Source: Azadirachta indica
Lineage: Eukaryota > Streptophyta > Magnoliopsida > Sapindales > Meliaceae
NCBI GenBank assembly: GCA_022749755.1
Contig: CM040449.1
Coordinates: 8,255,657 to 8,319,656, forward strand
Direction of reading: 5' to 3'
DNA: 64,000 nucleotides
The notes under the pieces are model-generated. The model was not told the origin of the DNA, did no database searches, and saw nothing but the letters and a program-made list of their open reading frames with translations. Each line of letters starts with the position of its first letter. The first letter of the stretch is position 1. A program made the translations under genes and the position numbers. Below, one piece after another: positions 22,874-36,671 of this stretch.

Positions 22874-24887
22874 CTACAACACATCATCCATTTCCATATG
22901 GCCATTTCCATTCATCAACAAGCCTTTGCTCTCGTCTTCAGTTTTATCTCTAACCCCTTCGTTGTTAAATGAGCTAATTTCCAAGCTTGTTAGCTTCCTG
23001 GCCTTCATTGCCTCTGCTTCCCAATCTGTGCGGACCAGCACAACATATAGAATAGACACAGCACAAGCCACTTGGGCTGACAAGAGACCAAACCACAGCC
23101 CACTGAACCCAATTTTGAGCCCAAAGGCCAACCCGACGGCCACCGGAGTTCCGACAAAGTAGAATGAGCCCAAGTTGATTCGGGCTCCAATGACGGGCCG
23201 GGCGGTGCCACGTAAGATGCCACAGCCAGTTGTTTGTGGGCAGTTGCCAAGCTCACAAAGTCCTATGATTGGCAAAACTGATGCAACCAAAGCTTTAACT
23301 AGATCATCCTTTGTGAATAAACCAGCCCACCTATGTTTCAAGATCACAGTCCAAGTTACATTGATAATGCCAATGAAGAATGCACAACCCAAAGCAACCA
23401 TTGCTGCTAGCTTGGCTTTGTATGGCTTACCAGCTCCAAGCTCATTCCCAACCTGCAATTGTAAATATAGCTTTAGGAGAGTATATAAATCATATATGAG
23501 AGGGGAAAAGGCCATTTGGTTCCCCTTGTTGGTTATATAATAAAGTCACACACCAATTGCGTTGGAGGTTTTATGACAAAAGTAAACAAGTACTTGCTTG
23601 TTTTGTCCTAATTTTGTCCAATCACAGTACATGTGTGACCTCCATGGGTCCCCTACAAGGTGATGCAATCATGCAACAGCTTGAAAATCAAACCTTTTTA
23701 CCCATTCTTCTGAAAGATTATCTTCTTTCTTGCAAACTGATTGATTGAACTTCTCAGAAAAGAGAGTGAACCCATATGTCAAAGAGAAATGAGAATAATA
23801 CTGACGCATATTTTTAAGAATAAAGAAATGGGAAAAGGTAAGGAAGGGAAGTTACCCTTGCAGAGACACAGCCAGCAAGAGCCATGGGAACAGTGTACAT
23901 CATGCTAGTGGTCTGAATCAAAATCCCAGTTGCTGCCACAGCCAACGTAGGATTCTGCAAATATCCAGCCATTACTGTCACTATCTCATACCACCACCAC
24001 TCTAAACAAATTCCCAAGCAGCTGGGCACTGCCAATCTCAAAAGTGGGCCAATCCCACCACACACTCCTCCAATCCCACCCGTCCATCTCATCTCCCACC
24101 GTCCACTTACCCACACATACATAACCATCAACACCAGCATGTTTAAGTTGCAGACTACAGACGCCATTGCCACTCCTGCTACTCCCCAACCCATTTTCAC
24201 CATCAACACGTAATTCAATGGCACATGAAATATTACAGCCACCAATGAACACCACATCATCGGCTTCGTCACCTGCTGTGATCTTAAAAACACTCTTAAC
24301 GGTTGTAACAAAGTGTTTGTCAAAAGGTCTGGTAGAGAATATAATGTATAAGTTGCAGCCATTGCTGTGATGTTTCTGTCTTGACCCATGAAAACCATGA
24401 TGTTTTCGAGATTGATCCACAACACACTTATGGGTATGATTGCAAAAAATAGTATGACGATCATGCGTTGTAGAGAGAGTAAGAGTAGGTCCCAGTTTTT
24501 ACCACCGTAGGCTTGGCTGCATACTGGCTCAAGACCAGAAGCAAGCCCGACAAGAACAGAGTAGCCTGTGATATTGGTAAAACCAATTGAGAGTGCTCCT
24601 CCTGCTAGTTCTAAACTACCAAGTCTTCCCAAGAACAAGACTGAGACAACTGCTCTGATAAACACTAGCAAGTTCATTGCCGTTATGGGTAAGGCCATCC
24701 CCCATAACTCCTTTAGTTCTTCAATAACCTGAGTGCTCGAAACACATAATATCACCAAAAAAAACAGAAAACAGGGTAAACAAATTATTAAAAAAAAAAG
24801 AGACAAGTCTTGTCTCTGCTTTAGGTTTACCTGAGAAATGGAAGGGATTCTGTGAGAATAAAAATCAGAGTCCTTGATATCAGGCAT
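22874..24887 (-). CDS. MATE efflux transporter, DTX54-like
   Basis: Three exons on the minus strand: 24887-24831, 24728-23856 and 23452-22874 (57 + 873 + 579 nt), giving 502 residues. The first intron (102 nt) happens to keep the frame open, so a naive reading adds a false 34-residue hydrophobic segment; the GT-AG sites and the family join [16 protein letters not shown] support splicing. Two MATE halves with about twelve membrane segments are visible. Motifs are [64 protein letters not shown] and [18 protein letters not shown]. Plant members of this clade are H+-coupled exporters in plasma or endomembranes that affect hormone, senescence or stress responses; substrate here unknown. The C-terminal tail ends MEMDDVL. 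No break seen. Confidence 0.93.
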
Positions 24888-25650
24888 GAGGGTAGTTCAA
24901 GAAGCGGTATATCTTAAGAAGAAACTCTTTCTAAAATGGCATGTAATCTCTGCAAGAACATATTTTGATCAAACAGTCCTCATGATCAAGAACCAAAAAA
25001 AAAAAAAAAAATCATTCTAAAATGACAAGTACTACATCCAACTAGCCTTGTTCCTTGTGACCAGCTTGCACAAGCAAATCCAATGCAACTCTCAAAACCA
25101 AACCAATAAACCACCTTTGTGGTTTCCTCTGCCAGCTTCAAATACTAAAAACAGAAAGAAAGAAAATGGGTTGGCAAAGAAAAAGCCTGAAAGAAAACAA
25201 GAAGGTTGATTGGCTTGGAGAAGCAAAAGCAAGAGTAGAAAGCGAAAAGTTGGGGAAGCTTTGCTTCATATATTGTGCAAGCTAATAAGCTAGCAGTAAG
25301 TGGCCTATATATATATATATATATATATGGGAGGAAGAGGAAGAGAAAAAGAGAGAGAGAGAGAGAGAGAGAGAGGATATTAGTGGAGCCACAGGGCAGG
25401 CGGCGAAGCGCAGAAAGAAAGAAATAAAGAGGAGAGAGGAAAGGTGAGTGGTTGTTTCAGATATAGGAAGAAAGATGGAAAGTAACAGTAAGCGGTTTTT
25501 ATTAAGCTTTCATTATTGTTGCAGAAAAAGAAACCTTTTTTTTTTTTTTTATTTTTATTTTTTTACAGGGAAGAGAAGATGGTGCAGAGAAAGACAGAGA
25601 GAGGGAAAATATAATAGGGTCGGTTTGGTTATGGTGGAAGTCGACTAGTC
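24888..25650 (-). promoter_or_regulatory. 5' flank of the MATE gene with TA and GA microsatellites
   Basis: Upstream region of the transporter. It holds a (TA)n run (25306-25328), which could serve as a TATA region, next to a (GA)n run (25351-25374). GA/CT-rich tracts are common in plant core promoters and leaders. No gene was recognised. Confidence 0.4.
25306..25374. repeat. (TA)n and (GA)n compound microsatellite
   Basis: TA repeat 25306-25328, then a purine-rich spacer, then GA repeat 25351-25374. Confidence 0.9.
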
Positions 25651-27145
25651 AGTCATTCCTTCTTTTTTTTTTTTTTTTTTTTAAATAATAATACATTTTA
25701 GATATGACATATGTTTTTTTTTTTTTTTTCAAATTAAGGAGTTCTAACCCTTTTTTTTTATAACAGTTTGGGTTGTAGATAGTATTTTGCTCGCTAGTAG
25801 TTTAAATAGTAAAGTTCTTATCTTTCTTCCTTCTACGCTCGTAAGAACGAGTTTCCAATCTTACAATTGTGTGAAGATAAATTTTTTTATAAATTATAAT
25901 AGATTTTCATGGGTAGTGTCAGAATTATACATATCTCGCCTTCTGAATCCCAATAAATTTTAATCTAGTATGATTATACTAATAATTGTATAATATTATA
26001 AAAAAGTTTTAATTATTAATTGTAGCATATGTTAAAGTTATTGGATATATTTATTAATATTTTATTAAACATATGAATATCACAATTACACTTACAAATA
26101 TAAATTATAACAAAAATAATTAAAATAAATAAACAATAAATTAAGAAAAAAAAAGTAAAAAAATTTTGTCTTGTATATAGTAAGGCATGCTAATAAACAT
26201 TTTTCTAAAATCAAAAAGTCTTATCTTCATGTGAATGATGATGGTTCTCTCTAGTTTCAAGATTCAACCTAATGTTTACAGCTAATCTCCTCAATAAATA
26301 CGACTACCAAAAAATGAACCTCAAGTCTTTGATATCACAATTGTTTATAATACAAAACTAAATATAATTTTTTTATAAATCATAAATATTTGATTTTTTC
26401 TTCTCTTTATGTGACCATACAGTGATAAGAATTAAAGAAAATATTAAAAGATATTTATATTTTATAACTCATATAGTAGATCAAAATATTTGATAAGACT
26501 AATGGTATAAATTAAATATTATAACCACTATATAATCATAGTAATTTATAAATTATAACACAGAATTAAATGATAGTTTAAAAATATTTTTCTCTAACAA
26601 TAGTTATTTAGATTTTCGACCTAGTACGATAATATATATATATAATTTTATAAATTTTTTTATCAATCAGAGTATATGTTATAGGTGCTTAAGTGTTGAG
26701 AGGAGCAACAAGAAAGCTCTTTCATTTTATTTTATTTTTTAATTTTTTACATATACTCTTTTTGTTTGCATGAAAATTATGCTATAAAGTAGCAAAATAT
26801 TTGTTGCAAATATTTATTTTAATAAATTTTAAGCACCCTCTAATTTTTTTTTTTATAAATTTACAATATACCTTCATTTGTTACTCCTTAAGGATTTATC
26901 TTTATCTTCTATTGTTAAATAAATATTTAATTTTTTAATATATAATATTAATTTTAATATGTTTAATTATTACAGTTATATTAATATTAAAAAATAAAAT
27001 CAGCCATCATCAAGAATCAAGCTCTAACCCTTTTTAAGTTTTTTAATCTTCTCTGATTTTATTTTTGTAGGAAAAAATAAAACATAGTCTATGTAATTAT
27101 AGTAGCATGTCATATACATTATTATTATTATCACACTGAGAATTG

Positions 27146-27595
27146 TTTGTTTTTTGAATTAAATCTGAATAAATTTATTTAAATATTTTTTAAAATTAAA
27201 ATTTGAATAAAATTATTTAAATATTTTTAAGAATTTATTTTTTAACTTATATCTAAAACCTTGTTAAAAATTTCTGAATTTAATTAAATTAAAAATTTTA
27301 ACTTAAATCTAAATAACTAAATATTTGAATAAATTAAATATTTTATTTGTTAATAATATACTTATTTTATTACTTTGACGTTTATATATATCAACAATTT
27401 GACGTATTAATTTTAAAATTTTTTAGACCATATATATCTACATAATAGTTTTAAATTTTTTATTTTTTTATAAAAATAAATAATTTAATATTTATATTCA
27501 AACATTTTAAGAAAAAAAAAAACATATCAATTAAATTTAAATTTTGTATTTTAGTCATGTTCAGACTTTATACAAAAAAATAAATATTTCTTAAA
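27146..27595 (+). repeat. AT-rich dispersed repeat, family copy 3
   Basis: Same family and orientation as 21229-21635. It begins GTTTGTTTTTTGAATTAAAT and ends near TTTTAGTCATGTTCAGACTT. The middle shares TATCAACAATTTGACGTAT-type text with TCAATAACTTAGCATAT in copy 2. Confidence 0.6.
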
Positions 27596-28149
27596 TTGAA
27601 CTAAGATACTATAAATCAAGTACTAGGAAACCTACACGAGATGATTAGTACTTCTTTTATATGACTTTTTTAACATATCATTTTTTATTTTTCTTGTATC
27701 ATTTGATTGTCATTTAAAAAAATTTTAGGGATTAAAACAGTCTTCTTACTTTTACTGAATAAAAAACTCAAAATTATAGATTTTTCATTTTTTTAAAACA
27801 TTAAAATGTTTGAAATGTGATTATTTTATTTTAATAATTTATATCATTTTCATACAATATAATCTTAAAAAAATAAATCTATTAAAATAATTACATAAAT
27901 TTTAATCAAAATTATTTGTAACAACTAAATAATTACATAAATCTTTATTAAAAATTTGATATATAAAAATTTCATAAAAAGTCACTATAAAGACTTAAAA
28001 ACTGATAGCAAACCAATGCTTAATATTATTAATTTGTTGTTACTATTTTAATATATTATATTATTTTGTACGAATTATTTTATTTTTTTGGTAATTAAAT
28101 GATTTGAAATATAATCATATCGTATTAGATGAACTTTGTTACATTCACT

Positions 28150-28310
28150 AATGTTGGGGATGGTTTAGTGTAATTAGACGACAGGGAGAAGATGTCGGTT
28201 AGTTTAATGAGTAGGGGAATCCGTAGAGACAGACAAATAGACCGACAGGAAATCTCGTAACTGTTAAGATTGTCCTGTCGTTTTGCCTAATTAAAGCAAA
28301 CGTCTTTTTA
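28150..28310. other. GC-richer islet with inverted pieces
   Basis: TAATTAGACGACAGGG (28171 on) faces the inverted text TGTCCTGTCGTTTTGCCTAA (28271 on), which reads TTAGGCAAAACGACAGGACA on the other strand. ATGTCGGTTAG and AGACCGACAGGAAAT lie between. There is no open frame of note and no recognised RNA family. Confidence 0.3.
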
Positions 28311-28385
28311 CTCAATTTTTGCAAATTTTGGAATTTTATTTCTTTTATTTATTTATTTGTACTACCACAACTCTTCCCATTCTTC

Positions 28386-28418
28386 AATTAATTAATTAAT
28401 TAATTAATTAATTAATTT
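28386..28418. repeat. (AATT)n microsatellite
   Basis: About eight tandem AATT units. Confidence 0.9.
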
Positions 28419-30246
28419 AATAATTTAATAATTTATATTTTTGGTTTATGTAATTCTTCGATATCATTACTGCACGAACATTTAGATTCTACTGCTTCGA
28501 GAGAAATATTATTTTATGTATAAAATTAATATGTAATTAATGGAGTAATAACATTGGCATCCCTAAACATTTTCAAAATAACAAAATTAGGATATATTTT
28601 CATAATATTAACAAATCAGTCTCTAATTTTGTTTTAATTTTTATTTTTATTTTTTTACCCAAAACTACCCACAACAAAATTATTAACATTGAGAAATTAT
28701 ATTTTAATTTATTATTTTATTAAAATTTAAAAATGAAAATATTAATATTCTATTAATTAATATAATATTTGATGTATTTTTTATTTGATAAATATTATAG
28801 AATTATTTTAATTTTATATGTAATATTATTGTTCAATAATTGTGAAATTAATTTAAGTTATATCATAATTTCAAACAAAATAAAAATTTAATACCTTATT
28901 ATTAGTGGTAATATGTAGGGGTCTACAGTGATCTTGACCAACATATCCTAAAAGAATTTTATTAAATACCTTAAAATATATTACAAAATTATCAATTTAA
29001 CTCTTTAAAATATAATTTTATTATTTTACTCTGCATAGAATTTAAATTATTACATTTTAACTTTTTTCAACATTAATTATAATTTTGCGTCTACTTACAA
29101 TTATTTATTGATATAATATATCGAAATTTTAATAAGAATGAGAGTTTAGATAAAATTTATTGTGATACATTACAGAGATCTTTGCACATAATTACTATGC
29201 TCACTTATTATAGAGAGAGTTCTAAAAGTGGAAGTTTAGTGGAAGTTTATAATTGGTACACCCAGATATCTTCTCACATAATTGATGAAATTTTTTATTT
29301 TTACGTATTATGAAAAGAATTATATTCATATAAAGTGAGAGAATGTCACATTTTTATAAAGTGTAGGATTTGAACCTTTACAAATATTCTTTACCACTCA
29401 CATTGTGGCCTAATAATTTTGGTGACTACTCAATGTAATTAAATCTCTTCTATTTATTTAAATACCTTAGCATATGATGTATTAAACATAATGAATTATT
29501 TACTAATATTTCCATTTGATTAGATGGAAGCATATGCCAATGATTGTTGGGGACAAAAGTTCTGGTATGAAAATGAGGGACAAATAATGCTTAATTTATT
29601 TTTTAGATTAATAATTAAAGAAAAAACAGATTCCCTAAATTAATTAATAATTAATGAAAACTTTCCAATGTCAATTTTTTTTTTATTAATAATAAGAATC
29701 CATAAAAGTTTTCATTATTATTTTTATTTTTGTGAGAAATATGAATAGGGAGGAGATTACAAAATTAAATTAATTTGGAATATATCCCAATTGAAGCCTC
29801 TTTCATTTTAAAGATTTGAATTTTTTTATATTTTATTGAAAATATGCTTCCTACCTCTTATTTTTCATCTAACCATTAGCATTTATGGAATTTTAGGTCC
29901 TTTACCTCTTCTTCTTTTTTTCTTTTTGTTATTATTTAAATAATTCTTTTTTAAGTGGGAGAATTATGATGTCTAGCTTACGTATAGCTATATTGCATAA
30001 AGATGCACAATATATTCTTAACTGTTATTGACTTTTCGGTTGTAATCTCCAATTTCTTTATAGTTTTTAATTTATTGGTTATTTAAAAAAAAGATAATAA
30101 AAATTAAAAATTAATTTTAAAATATTATAATAAAAGAATTGAAAATTGCAATGATTAGGAAAAAGTTAAAAAAATGTACGCCATATCACGATTATTAGAC
30201 AAAAAATATAAAAAATAAAACTATGTATTACTATTACTTTGTGATG

Positions 30247-30247
<1 letters not shown>

Positions 30248-30276
<29 letters not shown>
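30248..30276. repeat. (TA)n microsatellite
   Basis: About fourteen TA units. Confidence 0.9.
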
Positions 30277-30279
<3 letters not shown>

Positions 30280-32753
30280 ATATGAACTCTATTCAAGTGT
30301 TTAAACAGAAGAAAATAATATTATAGTGTTGTCATTTTATATAGTATAATTTTATTTCTCCCGTGATAAAATATGTGACGATAATATAATATTATAATGT
30401 TGATAAATATCAAGAAAAATTAACGTGGACAAAGGGAGGATCTTATTTTATAATTTGACTGTTATTAAAAATAAAAATAATTTTGTAAAATTATCTTTTA
30501 AGCATTATAGGTCAAAAGTAATAAAATAAAAACATTACTTAATATTTCTAAAGGAAAAGGATTTACAAGTTTCTAAGGATTAGTTTAGGGGATTAATTAG
30601 TCCTAATAATTTAAAAAATATCTACTAAGATCTTAATTTACTAAAAAATAATGATTTTGGTGATAGGTAGTTGAGAAAATTATTTTTAATTTCTAACTAA
30701 AAATATGTAATAATAATAATAAGTGTTATCCGATAATATATTAATAGTTAAATATTCATTAATATATTTTATTTAAAGCATAAATTTTAAATTTATTATT
30801 TTATAATATATTAACAACTTAACATTAATTATAATTAGAAAATAAATCATAAATAGATATTTACTTATAATAAAATATATTATACTAATATTTATGATCA
30901 TATTATAATTTAAATAAATGTATTTATATATGGCTAAAATAATATAATAGAAATAAAAAATTATTTATAAATAAATAAATTTACATTATATTAATGAATA
31001 TTGTAAAACTAATGTGCTACAAAAGATAATATAAATAACTATTATTAAGGGAAGTACAAACATCGTCTTTAAATAAATTAAAATTTTAATAAGTATTTTT
31101 AAAATTATTAAAAATGATCAATCTAATAATCTAAATTTTAAGGACTTATAAATCTTTTATTCTATTATTCATTTTTTTTAATTACCTTTACGAGATATAT
31201 AAAATTAAACTTTTTTATTGAAAAAATTAATATATTAATAAATAAGTAATGCTTTATTTACTTTTATCTTTATTTCTCTGTCTTTCTCTTGAACCTTTAT
31301 TTTTTTTCTTTTCTTTTTAAATTGAAAGAATATTAATGTTTATTTTTTAAAAATTAAAACAATTCTCGTATTAGACCTATCTTGTGGGTAAGAATAAAAA
31401 TATTCCTATCTATATATTTGAAGAATTTGATTAGATATATTGGATATTGGATATTGGATGACAACTAGTTTGATACGGTAAAAATACTTCAAATATGTAT
31501 CTGTATCTTACAAAAAATTTGAAAATTACGTCTTTATTATATCAAAAATAGATATTAAAATTTTTTATTTTATTCTTATTTGCGGTTCTATAATAATATT
31601 CATATTTTTTCAAATATTTTATGAGTATCTCCCCATTCTAATAAAAAATAAAAAAATAATATAATTTAAAAAGATTAAATTAATTGTTTAATATTTATTA
31701 TAAATATTTTTATAAATTAATATGTAAATTGACAAATTAATGTCATATTAACGTCTTAAAAATACGTGTAATTCAAACATGTTAAACTTAAACAATCGAA
31801 CTATTAGCACAATTAAAAATAAAATATTTAAAGCATAAGGACGAGTATCAATCTAATACTTCAAACTTTTCATGATAAATTAAAAAAATAAATCTAAGTA
31901 ACAAGTTTAAGAATATCAATTTAATTATACAACTAAAAAAAATTAAAAAATGGATATTTTATAAAAAATATATATAAATATTTAATTATATTCTTATTAT
32001 TACTATACTCATAACATCAGATATTATAAACTCATACCATATATTCGTTAATTGTATTCACTAATCAATCCCATGATTCAAAAGTTTGTAAAGTAACTTC
32101 ACATATTCTAGAAAAGGAAGAGATGAGTTATATGAGTTAGGTATGGAGTGGGACTTATTCTAAGCTTATTTAATTGAATAAACATGATCCAAATCACATC
32201 TTAATCATATGTAATTTAATTAATTAATCAATTAATTAAGTGGATTACAGGCTTAGCTTATTGCACAAAAAGAACCAAAGGGACAAATTAACTTTATCCT
32301 CATTGTCGAGACCCTATTATAATAATAATTTTTCTAAAAAAAATTCTTAATATGAAGTTGTTTGTTAAAATAATATCCCACTATTATATTTTATTATTGG
32401 TTTAACATCATATTATTGGTTTAATTAGATAGCATATAATATTAGTGATTATAAAATTATATATACTTTTATATGTGTCATTTATAATATGGATGTGTCT
32501 CATATATAACGCCATATTTTTTATATAAATTTTTAATCATTAAATATATATATATAAAAAGTTAATTATATAAATTTTTAATCTTTAAATATATTATATT
32601 TTTTTTGATATATAAAAAGTTAATTGGGCACTATATTTTTATTAAAAAAAGGATATATTATTTATGTATATATATAAAAGTAGCAATATTATTTGTGTAT
32701 CGAACAAAGATCATGTCGATTTATGCTTTATAGTTCAACATATCTAGCCAGCT

Positions 32754-32772
32754 ATATATATATATATATATA
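32754..32772. repeat. (TA)n microsatellite
   Basis: About nine TA units following CCAGC. Confidence 0.85.
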
Positions 32773-35700
32773 TTCCTTTTGCATCAAACCAATCATAAAA
32801 GTGTAAATTAATCAAAGAAACTTTGTAGTAAAACAAATTGGAAAATAATAGAAGCTAGTAGAATATAATATTTCATTACCCTTCTAATTTCTAATTTTTT
32901 TTTATCGATTTTCTTCTCGTAACTATCAAGTTGAACCGAATTGAATTGAATGAATTAAATTGACTTTTGTTGTAAATAAAAAATAATTCAAAAAATGTTA
33001 CTTCTTGAGAATTAAACACAGATCCTAGAGATAGGAGGAGAAACAAAAGCCTTAGTATTGCAGCACTTTTATATTATTTTCACATATTAGCAAACTATTT
33101 TTAATTATTAATAAGTACAAATAATAATAATAATTGTAATAATAATAATTATTATTTTCCATTGCAACAACAGTAACAAAAAACAATAATAAATTATTTT
33201 ACTAATAGTAATTTAAAAATTACTATTATTATTATTGTTGTTATTATTAACCTTTACTTAAAATTGCAATATTTTTATAACTTAAATTATAACTATTTAG
33301 AATAATGATAATTTAAAATACTTTTTTTTTTAATAATATATATTAAACACCTATTATCATATTTATACTATAATATAGAAAGATAAAAATAAAAATTATT
33401 ATTATTAAAAATATTTTTGTTATTCTTCATCATTTAAAAATAATTTAAATTATATTATAATAATAATAATAATTTATTATTATTTTTGTTAAGTAATTAT
33501 CTATATAGTTTTCTGATTTTCTAAATGTTTTGCGTTTGAACATGAAGATTAGCTACTTCTTTTAAGGGTTCTTCTTGCAAATATGAACATTAATTATTGT
33601 AATATTATGATAAGTAACATCTTCTATTACCAATTCGATATATTTTCCAATCAAGTTTATCTCTTAATTACTTGATATTTTTTCATTATCTTTTTATCAA
33701 TATGCATGTATTATATTTTATGTCTTCAATGCTATATGTTGAAGAAAATTTTTTTATTAACTTCATGTTCTTTTCTTTGTTTTACATGAGAATATATTTT
33801 TTATTATCAAGAAAATTTTTTATATAAAAAATCTTGATTCTAATAAACTCTAAGCCTATACAACTTTTTTGTTTCTTTCATGAGACCGTAATCTACCGTA
33901 TTATATATTTGTTTTCTGACAAATTTTTTTTAAATTTAAATTGATACTCTAAACATAAAAAAGAAAGTCATTTTATATAATCTATTGGAACCGTCAACAA
34001 TGGACAGAAAACCACTCATCGAAATTGAATTGAGTCGCTCAAACTTAATCAAAGAGTTAAATTCAATCTTTTATTGATTTGGTTTAATTTTTGATTTAGT
34101 AATTTAAAAACCAAATTTTTGGTTCGGTTTTAATTAGTTTATTGGTTCAATTGTCAAGACCAAACCAAAAATTGAAAAACTTTAATATTTTTATTTTTAT
34201 CTGGATTTTTAATTTTAAAATTAGGCAAATAATTAATGAATTTTAATCTAAAATCATAAAAAATTTAAAATTATCAAAAAATTCAAGTTAAATATCTTAT
34301 ATGAGTTATATTTATAGATTGACTAGAAATTGAACCAAAACTATTTTGCTCTTGTATTTATTGCAATAAAAATAACAATTTTCTTTTAAATAAAAAATAA
34401 TTCAAAAAAACACTTTAATTCTTTGTTATTGTGATTGAAAATATCATTAGAGTAATTTTTTATTACATTAATTTCTTATAGATTTAAACTCCGGTATTTA
34501 TACTTTTTAAACTGAAAAAAACTTATGATTTGAAAAGGAGTTTCATCCCAAAAAAAAAAAAAGCTAAATGATATGATATAAAATATATGCACACACATTT
34601 AACACGAGAGAGGAGACACTAAAATAAGTTCATGGAATTAAAGATAAATGATGTTTTATCTATTCTAAGGGAAATAGGCTATATATTTTCTTTAATCTTT
34701 TCTATTCTTGATACTCTCTTTTTATTCTAAGAATATAAATACTTTAAATCAAAGAAATTATTTTGCTTTTTGTTTTTTTTAGTCCCTTTTTAAAATTACT
34801 ACAACAATTTTATTTTAATTAGTTTACTTTAGCTAAAATAAGATGTTTGATTAAATACAAATCACTTTGCAATATTTTGTATAAAAATTCAAAAAAAAAT
34901 TTTGTTAATGAAAATCCTATTTTGGAAGAGAAAAGCGAAATAATATTTTAGTAAAAACCCATTACCAAATAAGAGTTTGGATATAATACCCTATAAAAAA
35001 GATTTGTACGAGAATCCAAAGCCTCCTAATAGATCCAATGGACCAATCACAAGCAATCCACTTTCCAAAAGCTTTGTGATGTATGATAAATATATTTTGG
35101 ATTGGAGGGTTAAATTTCTCTAAGTACACCAACTGTAAATTACTTGGATAGGTTCACTTAGTAAGGATTGACATGGAGACTGTTTATTAGGCCTACATAT
35201 GAAAAGTTCTAATAGTTTGCTACAAAGAAGAGCAATTTATTCCGTCATTTTTTATTAGCTTTGTGAAATTGAATTAATTGGATAAAAATACTTAATTGGT
35301 GAGAGTTTACAAGTTTAGCTTATAATTAATTACAATTAAATAAAATCATTAGATTAGTGTCCTTGTTAAAAATAAAAATTTTTTGTGTGGGCTTATATTA
35401 GGGTACTTTCTCATAAAAACTTCTCTTTGTATTTTCATTTTAAAATAAAAAACAAATTGTTTATTCTTCAATTATAAATGAGAAAGAGGACATATGTATC
35501 TCTAAAATTTGGTTAATTATAAATTTCACTTCTACTAATTTTAAAAGTATTCATATAAATCTTTCTATTAGTTTAAATCGTGAACTTCGATAAAAATAAG
35601 AATAATATAGTACATGTAATTCTTAAAATAATTATAATTAATACGATATAAAGCATATGTAATAGAAACCAAATTAACAAAAAAATTTTATGGTAGAAGT

Positions 35701-36294
35701 CAATGTCGATAATTTTGAAATCAAATTATTGGGATTAAAATAATTTTTTGTCAAGACCTTGAGGACATATATGTCTTTTACCCATCCATCATAAAGTGTT
35801 TAATATATTAATTGATTCTTGTATAAACCATAGACCTAGGCCTTATCCCAATATACAATAAAACTCTTATGTAAATAGTATAAGAAAATAACTCAAATCT
35901 CTCTTAATTTAGTGTAAATAAAGTCTTTGAAACCATATCTCTTGCGCCATCAAAGAATTTTTACTAGTTAATAATTCTCTTGGCAAATCCAAGCTATTAT
36001 TTTGAAACTTGAATATAAATTTAATTTGATGTGGTAATTAATTTGATATAAGAATATGGTGTTAATATGTGGTAATTAATTTCAAGCAGGACCACATGCT
36101 AGGCTGTGGTGGTGGCCAAAGTGGGAAAGTTTGCGTCAACATGAATATCAACATTGATTTTGAAACTTCTCTTTTCTCTCTTCGTATACTTGGAAGGAAT
36201 GAGTACTTAAATATGTATTTGCGTAATCTTCAATTTACCCCCAATACAAGATCAACGTGTCTTTAACTTTAATAAAAGTTCTCACTTCATTCAC

Positions 36295-36671
36295 AAAGGT
36301 TAATTTACGTTGTTATTTTAAATAAGTGAAAGGGTAAAATCGTAATTTTATAATTTTAAATTAATAAAAATAATTCTTTATTTTTTTTCTTCTCTCTCCA
36401 TTCTTTTTTTTTTTTTTATATTTTCATTCATTGTGGTTGCTTGTAGCAGCCATGGTAGTTGCTTGCGACAGCCATCGAAGGCTGCCTGCAGCAGTTACGA
36501 AAGGCAGCCATGGTGGCTGCCCGCAACAACCATTAAAGGGAAGAAGAAGAAAATTAAAAAAAAAATAGAGAAAGAAGAAAAAAAAAATTTTGAATTTATT
36601 AACAGTGAAATTGTATTTTTCCAAGTCAATTGCGGTCAACTATAACATTTAACCTAAAAAAGTTAACCCTT
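36295..36671. mobile_element. Foldback MITE-like element with GC-rich palindromic core
   Basis: The ends are inverted (AAAGGTTAA at 36295; TTAACCCTT at 36663-36671). The inner arms also pair: a T/C-rich tract at 36370-36418 faces an A/G-rich tract at 36540-36590. The centre (36431-36540) is GC-rich and built of related, partly palindromic pieces such as GGCAGCCATGGTGGCTGCC. It encodes no transposase. The 70-residue open frame over it is a by-product of the repeats. Probably a non-autonomous DNA transposon; superfamily unknown. Confidence 0.5.

Larger units (their letters stand above)
25650..36290. other. 10.6 kb AT-rich gene desert
   Basis: No gene, and no intact transposase or retrotransposon protein, recognised on either strand. 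It contains copy 3 of the AT-rich repeat, an AATT tetranucleotide run, TA microsatellites at 30248-30276 and 32754-32772, an ATA/TAT-rich stretch at 33120-33480, and one GC-richer islet at about 28150-28310. The remainder looks like decayed transposon DNA. Confidence 0.55.

Noticed and set aside
29350..29400. tRNA- or SINE-like words (GGATTTGAACC, also GGGTTTGAACCTC near 42995)
   Set aside because: Only a B-box-like word is present; no A box, cloverleaf or poly(A) end could be made.
33120..33480. Apparent inverted repeats of ATA and TAT words
   Set aside because: Simple trinucleotide repeats pair with themselves by chance; no defined ends.
36433..36645. 70-residue Cys/Trp-then-Lys-rich frame
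   Set aside because: It arises from the repeats of the foldback element core and its A-rich arm.
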